Positions 40,267-47,674 of a stretch of DNA of 64,000 bases are shown here, piece by piece (within the stretch, counting starts at the first letter, position 1; the number at the start of each line of letters is the position of its first letter). The stretch lies in NCBI GenBank assembly GCA_023459215.1, contig JAEWVF010000076.1:1-64000 (forward strand), in the 5' to 3' direction. Source of the DNA: Chloroflexota bacterium. GTDB lineage: Bacteria; Chloroflexota; Anaerolineae; Anaerolineales; Villigracilaceae. Position numbers and translations under genes: made by a program. A model generated the notes under the pieces. The model worked only from the letters and a program-made list of their open reading frames with translations, was not told the DNA's origin and ran no database searches.

Positions 40267-41403
40267 ATGGCTAGAAGACGAGGCAATAACGAAGGATCGA
40301 TCTACCACCGCAAGGATGGTTTGTGGTGCGCGCAGGTCACCTTGGAAGGTCGTCGCTTAACAAAGTATGGCAAGACCCAAAAGGAATGCCGCGACTGGAT
40401 CAAAGAGACTTTGTCCAAAATTGATAGTGGATTAACCTATGAGGGCACCTTGTTGACGCTCGAGAAGTTTATTGAACTCTGGTTGAGCGGCAAGGAACTG
40501 TCACGCAGACCTCGAACGGTTTTCCAATATCGAAAAATCGCCAACACCCACATCCTGCCCTACATGGGCAGCATGAAACTGAAAGATATTGTCCCCGGTC
40601 ACATCAAGCAGCTTTATTCCATCAAGCGCGATGAGAAAACTGGCGCACGTACCCTGCAAATCATTCACGCCGTTCTGCATTGTGCGCTGAAACAAGCTGT
40701 TCGAGAAGGACTCTTGGGACGCAATCCAGTGGATGCTATCGAGCGACCAAAGGTTGAGCAGACCGAGTTCAACATTTTCAACGAGGAACAGTCCCGCCAG
40801 TTTTTGATGGCCGCATCCGGCTCAACTTTTGAAGCGGTGTTTTACTTGGCTCTCACAACTGGGATGCGTCAAGGTGAAATGCTCGGTCTCAAGTGGGCGG
40901 ATCTGGATTGGGAAAAAGGCACACTGCATGTTCAGCGCCAGTTACAACAGGTTGAAGGAAAAGGGTATGCTCTCGTTCCCCCAAAGACCAAAGCTGGCAA
41001 GCGCCAAATCAAGCTCGGGCAGGTGATGCTGGAACAACTCAAGGCCCACAGCAAAAGGCAGGAATTGGTGAAGGCCTTCGCTGGAAACCGTTGGCAGGAG
41101 AACGGGTTGATTTTCCCCACCACTATCGGTACACCACTCGACCATAAGCGTGTCACCAAGGAGTTCAAAGGACTGCTTCAAAAAGCAGGATTGCCTGATA
41201 TGCGTTTCCATGACCTGCGGCATACGTCCATCAGTCTTCTGCTGGAGAGTGGGATACCGCTTAACACAGTCCAAAGGCGCGCCGGGCACTCGAAAGCCAG
41301 TGTCACTGCGGATATTTATGGTCATGCGATGGCCGGCTCGCAAAATCAGGCTGCTGAAGACATCGAAGCGCTCGTAGTACCAATTGCAGTAAAATTGCAG
41401 TAA
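40267..41403 (+). CDS. int: Tyrosine recombinase / integrase
   Basis: A 378-aa phage-type integrase. The N-terminus is an AP2-like arm-binding domain (GSIYHRKDGLWCAQVTLEG), followed by a SAM-like core-binding domain and the catalytic domain with Arg in TTGMRQGEML, HDLRHTSISLLLESG, RRAGHSKASV and the nucleophile Tyr in DIYGHAM. All catalytic residues are present. ATG at 40267 is preferred over 40261 because AAGGAGG lies 6 bases before it. It sits at the right end of the element, about 120 bases from the tRNA-like attachment site, the usual place for an integrase gene. Confidence 0.95.
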   Translation: MARRRGNNEGSIYHRKDGLWCAQVTLEGRRLTKYGKTQKECRDWIKETLSKIDSGLTYEGTLLTLEKFIELWLSGKELSRRPRTVFQYRKIANTHILPYMGSMKLKDIVPGHIKQLYSIKRDEKTGARTLQIIHAVLHCALKQAVREGLLGRNPVDAIERPKVEQTEFNIFNEEQSRQFLMAASGSTFEAVFYLALTTGMRQGEMLGLKWADLDWEKGTLHVQRQLQQVEGKGYALVPPKTKAGKRQIKLGQVMLEQLKAHSKRQELVKAFAGNRWQENGLIFPTTIGTPLDHKRVTKEFKGLLQKAGLPDMRFHDLRHTSISLLLESGIPLNTVQRRAGHSKASVTADIYGHAMAGSQNQAAEDIEALVVPIAVKLQ

Positions 41404-41436
41404 AATAGTTCAGGCGATCCTTACCTCAACCAAACA

Positions 41437-41484
41437 CCGCCATATATGCCGGTAATCATTCCTCAAGATCGGCATATATGGTGG
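41437..41484. repeat. Long hairpin between int and the attachment site
   Basis: CCGCCATATATGCCG at 41437-41451 pairs with CGGCATATATGGTGG at 41470-41484 (one wobble). The CCGCCATATATGCC block is also found in the inner end of the ISL3 element (about 20914-20927), so this may be an IS relic; it may also serve as the terminator of int or as an arm site. Confidence 0.6.
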
Positions 41485-41524
41485 TTTCGAAAGATATGGA
41501 AATGGTGGAAATCATCACTGGTAG

Positions 41525-41568
41525 CTCTTAATCAGTGGGTTCAGGGTTCAAGTCCCTGGTCGATCACC
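41525..41568 (+). other. Attachment site: 3' fragment of a tRNA-Lys(CUU)-like gene
   Basis: CTCTTAATCAG gives an anticodon loop with CUU; then a variable region and a T-arm with stem CAGGG/CCCTG and loop TTCAAGT, then an acceptor-like end GTCGATCACC. No matching 5' half precedes it, so it is a 3' tRNA duplicate as left at one end of tRNA-targeted elements. The intact tRNA would be beyond the left edge of the window. A terminator-like stem follows directly. Confidence 0.75.
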
Positions 41569-41570
41569 TG

Positions 41571-41597
41571 AAAACCGCCAGAATTGGCGGTTTTTTG
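41571..41597 (+). terminator. Terminator behind the tRNA fragment
   Basis: AAAACCGCC/GGCGGTTTT with a 6-base loop and T-run, as expected after a tRNA gene. Confidence 0.85.
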
Positions 41598-41696
41598 TTC
41601 AAAATGCCTATATCTGGGGGACGTTTGAGACGCTGGAACCCGCTTTGTAATTTGTCGGTGCAAGTCGGTGCAACCCATATAATGCTATTGCGTCCA

Positions 41697-41731
41697 TTCC
41701 CCTGGCCTCTTTGGAAGCCAGGGGAATATTT
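41697..41731 (-). terminator. Hairpin after the truncated integrase
   Basis: CCCCTGGC/GCCAGGGG with an internal TTC/GAA pairing and an AT-rich flank, close to the stop of the gene fragment that follows. Confidence 0.6.
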
Positions 41732-42228
41732 TTACTCCGACGTGATGGCATCCGCCTCGCTCACTGAGGGCAGGGCACTCATGGCGTTGACGATTTCATC
41801 GAAGCCGCCCGGGACAAGGTGGGCATAAATCCCCAGGGTAACTTGCGGAGAAGAATGCCCCAGGTAACGCGAGACACCGACAATGGATGTTTTGCCTGCC
41901 AACATCATCGAGGCGGCGTTGTGGCGCAAGTCGTGAAAGCGAATTTTTTGAAGCCCGGCGGTCTTGAGCATTTCATCGAAATCACGCATCATGTTACGAT
42001 GATCCAGCGGGGTACCGACCGATGAAGGAAAAACCAGGTCATGTTCCAGCCAGCGTATTTCCATGAACTGCTTGTAGGCTTTTTGCGCCTGCTGATGCAC
42101 TTTGAGTTGGGCAACCAAGTCAGAACTCACCTTGATCGTTCGGCGGCTGTACTTTGTTTTGAGCGGGGCAAAGCTAAAGGTGCGCTTTGTCCAACCAATC
42201 CAAAAATATTGCAGACTTTGGATAGCAG
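41732..42228 (-). pseudogene. Truncated tyrosine integrase (C-terminal part)
   Basis: The C-terminal half of a second phage-type integrase on the minus strand: LKTKYSRRTIKVSSDLVAQL, FHDLRHNAASMML, RYLGHSSPQV and the nucleophile Tyr in GIYAHLVPGG. In-frame codons run back to about 42228, where a stop cuts it off; the N-terminal domains are missing. A GTG at 42130 could start a short protein but without a ribosome site. It is a different gene from int at 40267 (little identity outside the motifs), so it likely marks an older element inserted at the same place. Confidence 0.85.
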
Positions 42229-42315
42229 ATTAACCCGCGGGAGAAGCCCCGGCGAAACGACTCGATAACAGTCATAATCGGAGTTAAAGATAACGAAAAA
42301 CACGCTTAAATCATA

Positions 42316-42356
42316 CTGTCATTGCGATGTGGAGAAAAGCCACATCGCAATGACAG
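42316..42356. repeat. Perfect palindrome with TGTCATTGCGA ends
   Basis: CTGTCATTGCGATGTGG, 7 bases, then the exact reverse complement. It lies directly after the nirS stop and probably ends that transcript. It belongs to the same repeat type as 18144-18269. Confidence 0.85.
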
Positions 42357-42365
42357 AAAACCGGG

Positions 42366-44777
42366 TTAATAAATATCATTTACCGTATTATGAACATTGA
42401 ATTTGCCGGTTGGCGTAATCAGGTTGTCAATGCGGTGCTTTTCTTCGAGCGTGGCGTCGTCGTAGATGACGATTGCGCCAGTTTCGCCGGGTTTATCAGC
42501 CGCGCCCCACAGGCTGACCCAGACTTCGCTGCCGTCCTGGTTGTACTCAAAGTGGACGGCGCGCCCGTATGCGCCCACCTCCCAGCACTTGTAGACTTTG
42601 GTTGGGTCGGACTTGGCAATCACACAGACGGTGCGCGCCAGAACCGGATCGGAGTTGAGGGTCATATCCACCCAAATCCACTGGCTGTTGGGGTGAGTCT
42701 TGATGAATAGGCTGCCAGAGCCGGGCAATTCGGTGCGGCGGACATTCTTCCAGGCGTTGTCCGCGAAGCCCTCGGGGTCGGTCCCAACCGAAATGACGGA
42801 AGCCTCGCCCAGGTGCGGCGTGCTCCAGACCGGGCCAAATTCCGGGTCAATCCAATTTGCGCCGCGTCCGGGGTGCGGAACCGCGCCCACATCGGCAATA
42901 CCGGCCAGTTCACCGGTCTTCAAATCCACCACCGCGATTTTATTCGATTGATTGGCCGCCACCAGGAAGTAGCGATGGCTCGAATCCAGCCCGCCATCGT
43001 GCAGGAACAGGGCAGCATTGATCATCTTGATGGTCGGATTGGTTGGGTCGGTATAGTTCACAATCCAAATCTGGCCGGTTTCCTTGACGTTCACAATCCA
43101 TTCCGGCTTGTATTCCGAAGCCAGAATGGCGGCCACACGCGGTTCGGGGTGATAGGTTCCGGTATCGAAGGTATAACTACGACTGGAGACAACCTTCATT
43201 GGTTCAAGCGTCTGCCCGTCGAGAATGGCGAAGTGCGGCGGCCAGTAGCAACCGGTAATCGCGTATTTATCGCGGAAATCGCCTTCAGGGCCTTCGTATT
43301 TGCTCACTTCCACCGAGCGGGCATCGTAACAAGTCTGCACGCGCGCCACCACTTCGGGCTTTTCCATCCATAGGTCAATCAACGCCAGGCGGCCATCGCG
43401 ACCGGTTACATAGGCATAACGACCGCTGGCCGACATGCGCGTGATATGCACCGCGTAACCGCTATCGACTGTGTTGACAATTTCATAGGTGTCGCCATCG
43501 ATAATCGCTACTTGCCCGGCATCGCGCAGGGTGACGATGAAGTAATTCTCGATATTGCGCGTGGTCTGCGGGCTGGTGGGGCGCTCTGAAACGGGCGTAA
43601 TCAATTGCCAGGAGTCGCGCATCTCTTCCAGCGAGAGTTCAGGCGGGGCGGGCGGCTCCATTTGTAGGAACTTCGCCATAATCTCGGTTTCAGCCTGGCT
43701 CAAAATGCCTTGTTTGCCCCATTCGGGCATGCCGCGCGTGGTGCCGCTAAAAATAATCGCCGCCAGGCCGAGCGTGCCTTTGGGTTGGGTCAGGTCGGGG
43801 GTCAGGGCCGGGCCGGTGGCGCCCTTTCTTAAGGTGCCGTGACAACCCGCGCAGCGCTGGAAGAAAGTTTGTTTGGCCCATTCGAATTCCTCGGCGCTCA
43901 AGAGCGCATCCCCGCTCGCGGGCGCGGCGGACGCGGACTCCACCGGGCCGGCTTCCGTTATCGGGGCTGCTGCCCCACCCGGAAGTTCCGCCAGATACTT
44001 GACCACCGCTTCGAGTTCGCTGCTACTCAAGGCCTGGGCCAGGGAAGCCGGCATCAGGCCCGCGCCGCACGGCCCGCTCGGGCAATTGGGGGAAATGAAA
44101 GCGTCCGGGCTTTGGATCGACTCGCTCAGGTACTCTTCGACTGATTTTGCCATCCCGGTATATTCCCCATTCTCGATTCGGGCGGCTACCACCTGGCCGA
44201 TTTCGCTCAAATCCGGGCCGATTGCCCCTGCTCCTGCCACGCCGGGGATGGTGTGACAAGCGCTACAGCCGCCTTTTTGGAAGGCGGCCAAGGCCAGTTC
44301 CTTATCATACAGCCCGGTAGGCTGTTCTACGGGACTCTCAGCCGCTTGCCCTTCGTCGACAGCGCCAACCAGCAGCAGGCCTTTCATCCCCAATTTTTCA
44401 TGGAACGAATCATAATATGTGATGGCTGCATCGCTCTCTGGCGCGTTGAAGGTGATCGAGGTGGTTTCTCCTTGCTTTTTGATCGGGTCTGTTTGGATTT
44501 TCTTGCCACCAGGCAGATCAAAAACGATGTCGTGCGTTCCTTCGCCGCTGTTAATCAGCATGACGGTGATGCGTTCACCGGGTTTGGCGTTCAGCACCGG
44601 GTTGACCAGGCCGTTGATTTCGCCATCAACGCCGAGATATACGAAATTCCCATCACGCATAGTGGCAGTCAGGATGTACTCGGTATTGACCACCTCGCCG
44701 GCCCCGCTACAGGCAGCCAGCAGTCCGGCTACGACCAGAAAAAGTAAGCCGATCTTGATTAGATTTATTCCCTTCAT
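42366..44777 (-). CDS. nirS: Cytochrome cd1 nitrite reductase with extra cupredoxin and cytochrome c domains
   Basis: An 803-aa nitrite reductase that turns nitrite into nitric oxide. It begins with a lipoprotein signal (lipobox LLAAC, Cys23), so it is membrane-anchored outside the cytoplasm. Residues about 32-138 are a cupredoxin-like domain with H82, H126 and M131 at ligand positions, but the Cys ligand is replaced (YYDSFHEKLGM), so a blue-copper site is doubtful. Two c-type haem sites follow: CSACH (171-175) and CAGCH (309-313). Residues 400-803 are the d1-haem propeller, with H444 as likely axial ligand and H593 and H635 as the active-site pair. Standard NirS has one haem c domain and no cupredoxin. 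The start follows GAGGAG and the gene is 3 bases after DUF1858. No d1 biosynthesis genes are in the window. Confidence 0.93.
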   Translation of the reverse strand: MKGINLIKIGLLFLVVAGLLAACSGAGEVVNTEYILTATMRDGNFVYLGVDGEINGLVNPVLNAKPGERITVMLINSGEGTHDIVFDLPGGKKIQTDPIKKQGETTSITFNAPESDAAITYYDSFHEKLGMKGLLLVGAVDEGQAAESPVEQPTGLYDKELALAAFQKGGCSACHTIPGVAGAGAIGPDLSEIGQVVAARIENGEYTGMAKSVEEYLSESIQSPDAFISPNCPSGPCGAGLMPASLAQALSSSELEAVVKYLAELPGGAAAPITEAGPVESASAAPASGDALLSAEEFEWAKQTFFQRCAGCHGTLRKGATGPALTPDLTQPKGTLGLAAIIFSGTTRGMPEWGKQGILSQAETEIMAKFLQMEPPAPPELSLEEMRDSWQLITPVSERPTSPQTTRNIENYFIVTLRDAGQVAIIDGDTYEIVNTVDSGYAVHITRMSASGRYAYVTGRDGRLALIDLWMEKPEVVARVQTCYDARSVEVSKYEGPEGDFRDKYAITGCYWPPHFAILDGQTLEPMKVVSSRSYTFDTGTYHPEPRVAAILASEYKPEWIVNVKETGQIWIVNYTDPTNPTIKMINAALFLHDGGLDSSHRYFLVAANQSNKIAVVDLKTGELAGIADVGAVPHPGRGANWIDPEFGPVWSTPHLGEASVISVGTDPEGFADNAWKNVRRTELPGSGSLFIKTHPNSQWIWVDMTLNSDPVLARTVCVIAKSDPTKVYKCWEVGAYGRAVHFEYNQDGSEVWVSLWGAADKPGETGAIVIYDDATLEEKHRIDNLITPTGKFNVHNTVNDIY

Positions 44778-44780
44778 TAT

Positions 44781-45002
44781 CTATTCTCCTCGTTCAGGTG
44801 ATAATTGGATTGTCTCGCTCAATTGCGCGAGCAAAAACTCCGTAGATAGTTTGTAAGAAGCGGCGACTTCAGCCAGCGAACAAAAACGCTCCAGATAACA
44901 GCCAACACAACCCAGTTTCAGGGAAAGGAAAACAGGAATGGCTTGGGGATAGGTTTTCAGCACCTGGTCGACTGTCCAGCTTGCATCAAGAGTTGTTTCC
45001 AT
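44781..45002 (-). CDS. DUF1858 protein preceding nirS
   Basis: A 73-aa protein of the DUF1858 family (WTVDQVLKTYPQAIPVFLSL, then KLGCVGCYLERFC), a small helical domain with a conserved CxxC that also forms the N-terminus of ScdA/RIC proteins repairing nitric-oxide-damaged iron centres. It is the first gene of the nirS operon. The start ATG has no ribosome site but lies exactly where transcription should begin given the -10 TAAACT at 45014-45009, so a leaderless message is likely. A link to nitric oxide handling is inferred from family and context. A decayed second copy lies at 56222-56408. Confidence 0.85.
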   Translation of the reverse strand: METTLDASWTVDQVLKTYPQAIPVFLSLKLGCVGCYLERFCSLAEVAASYKLSTEFLLAQLSETIQLSPERGE

Positions 45003-45008
45003 AAAGGT

Positions 45009-45061
45009 AGTTTATTGAAAAACCAATGCTCCTTCTTTGCGCAAGAGCAAAGAAGGAGCAT
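45009..45061 (-). promoter_or_regulatory. Promoter of DUF1858-nirS with palindromic regulator box
   Basis: Box TTTGCGCAAGAGCAAA (45036-45051) sits inside a perfect palindrome (45026-45061, 15-bp arms). Its centre is 29.5 bases before the -10 candidate TAAACT (45014 to 45009), the spacing of a class II Crp/Fnr site about 41 bases before the start of transcription, which falls on the ATG at 45002. Confidence 0.7.
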
Positions 45062-45209
45062 GACTTTCTGATGTTTATTTAGGTTGTTGTTTATGTTTCT
45101 CTGTTGCCGCGTTCGCCAAAAATTACTTTATGTCCAAACTTCAGTATATATTGAACTTCGCTTGAAAAGTACGTATCATGAAGGCAAGTTTTTATAAAAG
45201 GAGAGAACG

Positions 45210-46535
45210 ATGGTCAAGAAAATCATATTAGGGCTTTTGGCTGGCTTTATCGTTTTCCAATTGCTCGCAGTGAGCGCCTGGAATTTTTGGCTTGAATCGC
45301 GGCATAAATTAGTGGACTTTGAGTTGGCCAGCCCCATTTCTTTGGGCGGCGTATGGGTTGACCACGAAAATCGAATTTGGGTTGGGTATCGCGATACATT
45401 TGACGTTTACGCAGGTGAAACTTTGCAGTACACCTTTACACAAACTGACCTACTCACAAGTCCTGGTGGCCTGGCAATTGATTCTGCGCGAGGTCAGGTT
45501 TGGAATATTGCCGCTTCTCCCGAACCGGGCGTGTCCGTTTTCGATGGCGCAACCTGGAAACTTGTCACAACAGAAATGCCCGGCTCCTACACCCGAGCCA
45601 GGGTTGTTGATGGCCAGGGACATCTGTGGGTCGGCAGCAGCGAGGGACTTTTCGTATTGGAAAATGGCGAATGGCGGGAATTGTCCGCGCCCGAGCCTGG
45701 CCTGCCCGAGAACTGGGTCACCGTGCTCCTGCCCGGCCAGGATGACCAGACTTGGGTTGGGACAACAAGAGGCCTTTTCCTGACGGACGGTCAAAACTGG
45801 ACAACCTTTGATGATTCCCCGCTGGATGGGAAAATGGTTTACGCAATGGATGTGGATAAAAACGGGCTGCTCTGGCTGGGGGCGCAGGATGGTTTGTATT
45901 CTTTCAACGGCTCAGCCTGGACGATTTACAACGCTCAAAACTCCGGGTTGAGAGGGGATACCGTCGAGAACCTGGTTGTGGACGCCAACAATCGTATCTG
46001 GGGTCTGGGCAATGGCTCCAGACGGGCTTTTGTCTTCGACGGCAGGCAATGGCGCTATACACTTGAAGGCAACTCCTGGTCATACCTGGTAGCAGACTCG
46101 CAAGGGCGGGTCTGCCTGGGCGGACTTTCGACGATAAACGTATTCGATAGTAATGCCCCCCTGGTGAGCCGGTTAACTTATGAAGCCAAAGACTTGGTGG
46201 ATACCGGTCTGTTTATCTATATCACCATCTTTTTGGCAGGCGTTTGGCTGATGATAGCACTGAACGCCTGGGGAATTGGGATTGGTTTGTTTTTCGGCGC
46301 ACTCGCTTATATTGTTGGTATCTTTGCGCCCCTGATAGCCTCAGATGAACTGATATTCAACCTGGGGCTTTATGTTACCCTGGGAGGTATCCTTGGCGGG
46401 GTGGTTGGGTACTTTTTCAAGCGAGTTGGCAAAAAGTGGGCTGACCTGTGGGGTGGCGCGATTGGCTGCGGAGGGGCGTTTCTGGCTGCCGGATGTTGTC
46501 TCCTGACGTTAGGAGTTTTGTCGGCGATGTCGTAG
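45210..46535 (+). CDS. Beta-propeller protein with C-terminal membrane helices
   Basis: A 441-aa protein: one N-terminal helix (residues 5-27), then about 300 residues of two-component-regulator-propeller-like blades with recurring WVG and LWLGAQDGLY motifs, then four hydrophobic helices from about 335 and a cysteine-rich end (AAGCCLLTLG). The propeller would face outward and the C-terminus lies in the membrane. No kinase or other output domain is attached. A start with AAAGGAGAG lies just upstream. It resembles the propeller protein at 47675. The ligand is unknown; similar proteins are common in Anaerolineae. Confidence 0.65.
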   Translation: MVKKIILGLLAGFIVFQLLAVSAWNFWLESRHKLVDFELASPISLGGVWVDHENRIWVGYRDTFDVYAGETLQYTFTQTDLLTSPGGLAIDSARGQVWNIAASPEPGVSVFDGATWKLVTTEMPGSYTRARVVDGQGHLWVGSSEGLFVLENGEWRELSAPEPGLPENWVTVLLPGQDDQTWVGTTRGLFLTDGQNWTTFDDSPLDGKMVYAMDVDKNGLLWLGAQDGLYSFNGSAWTIYNAQNSGLRGDTVENLVVDANNRIWGLGNGSRRAFVFDGRQWRYTLEGNSWSYLVADSQGRVCLGGLSTINVFDSNAPLVSRLTYEAKDLVDTGLFIYITIFLAGVWLMIALNAWGIGIGLFFGALAYIVGIFAPLIASDELIFNLGLYVTLGGILGGVVGYFFKRVGKKWADLWGGAIGCGGAFLAAGCCLLTLGVLSAMS

Positions 46536-46555
46536 AAAAAGCCTGTCAAATAGAA

Positions 46556-46598
46556 AAGGGTTGCCCAGCTTCTATTTCAAAGCGGGCAACCCTTTTTA
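46556..46598. terminator. Bidirectional terminator
   Basis: AAGGGTTGCCC/GGGCAACCCTT with a T-run, between the converging propeller and Crp/Fnr genes. Confidence 0.9.
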
Positions 46599-46612
46599 TA
46601 TCTGCGCCACGG

Positions 46613-47341
46613 TTAATGGTTGGCAGAGTTATTGTTTTCTTCCAGCCCTTCGGCCAGCTTCATTAACCCATGCGGATTGGTGAGCATCACCCGCTCACGA
46701 CCGGTGGCAATCAGTTTTTGTTTTTCCCAAGCGCTCAGCACCCGGCTGACGGTGAACAAGGTTGTCCCGGCCATTTCAGCCAAATCCTGGCGGGAAAATG
46801 GCAGTTCAATCAAAACGCCTTCATCAACCCGTTTGCCCGATTGTCCCGCCAACCGCAACAAAACCCGCGCAATGCGCTGCTCCACTTTCTCTGTCGCCAT
46901 CTCGCGATAGCGATTTTGCATCTCCGAAATGTAACCTGTCATCAGCTTCATCAGACCAAAAGACAGGTGCGGGTGTTCCTCCAGCAACCTGCAAAACTCG
47001 GCGCTGCGAATGGCAATTGCCGAACTATCCTCCAGGGCCTGGGCGCAGGCCGGGTAGGTTGCCAACGGGTCAACTGCGCCAACCGCACCGAACAATTGTT
47101 TCGGATTCAGCGTTCGCAGATTGACCTGCTGACCATCCGGTGCAATCTGGCATAATTTGGCACGCCCTGTCAGCATGATATAAAGATACTCTGCCGAGTC
47201 ACCTTGCATAAAAAAGAAAGCACCCTCCTCTATCGAGCGTTGGATGCCCATTCGAGCAATCAGTTGCACTTCTTCATCGCTGGCAGCTTTCAGCACACCC
47301 ACGTGGCGGATGGTAGATTCAAAAAGATCATAACTGCTCAT
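46613..47341 (-). CDS. Crp/Fnr-family transcription regulator
   Basis: A 242-aa Crp/Fnr regulator: an N-terminal cyclic-nucleotide-binding fold (EGAFFFMQGDSAEYLYIMLT, GRAKLCQIAPDGQQVNLRTL), a dimerisation helix and a C-terminal Crp-type HTH (FSRQDLAEMAGTTLFTVSRV). It lacks the N-terminal cysteines of oxygen-sensing Fnr, so it is more like the Dnr/NnrR-type sensors of denitrifiers, though the ligand cannot be read. A -10 TATAGT (47354-47349) places transcription onset at the ATG, again leaderless. It is the natural candidate to bind the TTTGCGC boxes before nirS and the NnrS-like operon. Confidence 0.85.
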   Translation of the reverse strand: MSSYDLFESTIRHVGVLKAASDEEVQLIARMGIQRSIEEGAFFFMQGDSAEYLYIMLTGRAKLCQIAPDGQQVNLRTLNPKQLFGAVGAVDPLATYPACAQALEDSSAIAIRSAEFCRLLEEHPHLSFGLMKLMTGYISEMQNRYREMATEKVEQRIARVLLRLAGQSGKRVDEGVLIELPFSRQDLAEMAGTTLFTVSRVLSAWEKQKLIATGRERVMLTNPHGLMKLAEGLEENNNSANH

Positions 47342-47439
47342 GCCCTTAACTATACTGTAACTTCCCTAAAAAGCGTTGTTTTTTCCTTTCAGATGCTGGC
47401 AATCCGTTTGGGTCGACGGCAATCTCTGGTTAAATTGCG

Positions 47440-47661
47440 CTAATAAGCTGAACAAATTCCAGTCACCAGGAAGGACAACTCCAGGTGAACAAGCGGCAAA
47501 AGGATCGGTATCGCTAGCGCCAACAGGTAATTCTTCCTGAGATAGAATACCCAGCCACCAACCAGCGCAGCGATAATTGTCACGCAAAGCCCCAGGTCAC
47601 ATTGTCCCTGCGTTTGATTAGATTCTGAAACCAATGCGCCGATTAGGCTGAAAATCGCCAT
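47440..47661 (-). CDS. Small two-helix membrane protein
   Basis: A 73-aa protein starting MAIFSLIGALVSESNQ, with two or three hydrophobic helices and no recognisable motif. An upstream start at 47706 would overlap the previous gene; 47661 has AGGAATTT before it. It follows the propeller-membrane gene at 47675 with a short overlap and probably shares its transcript. Confidence 0.45.
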   Translation of the reverse strand: MAIFSLIGALVSESNQTQGQCDLGLCVTIIAALVGGWVFYLRKNYLLALAIPILLPLVHLELSFLVTGICSAY

Positions 47662-47674
47662 TAGTGGCAAATTC

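Noticed and set aside
41650..41690. A direct repeat GTCGGTGCAA twice in tandem as a second attachment core
   Set aside because: It is short, single-locus and not linked to a tRNA structure; there is no partner in the window.
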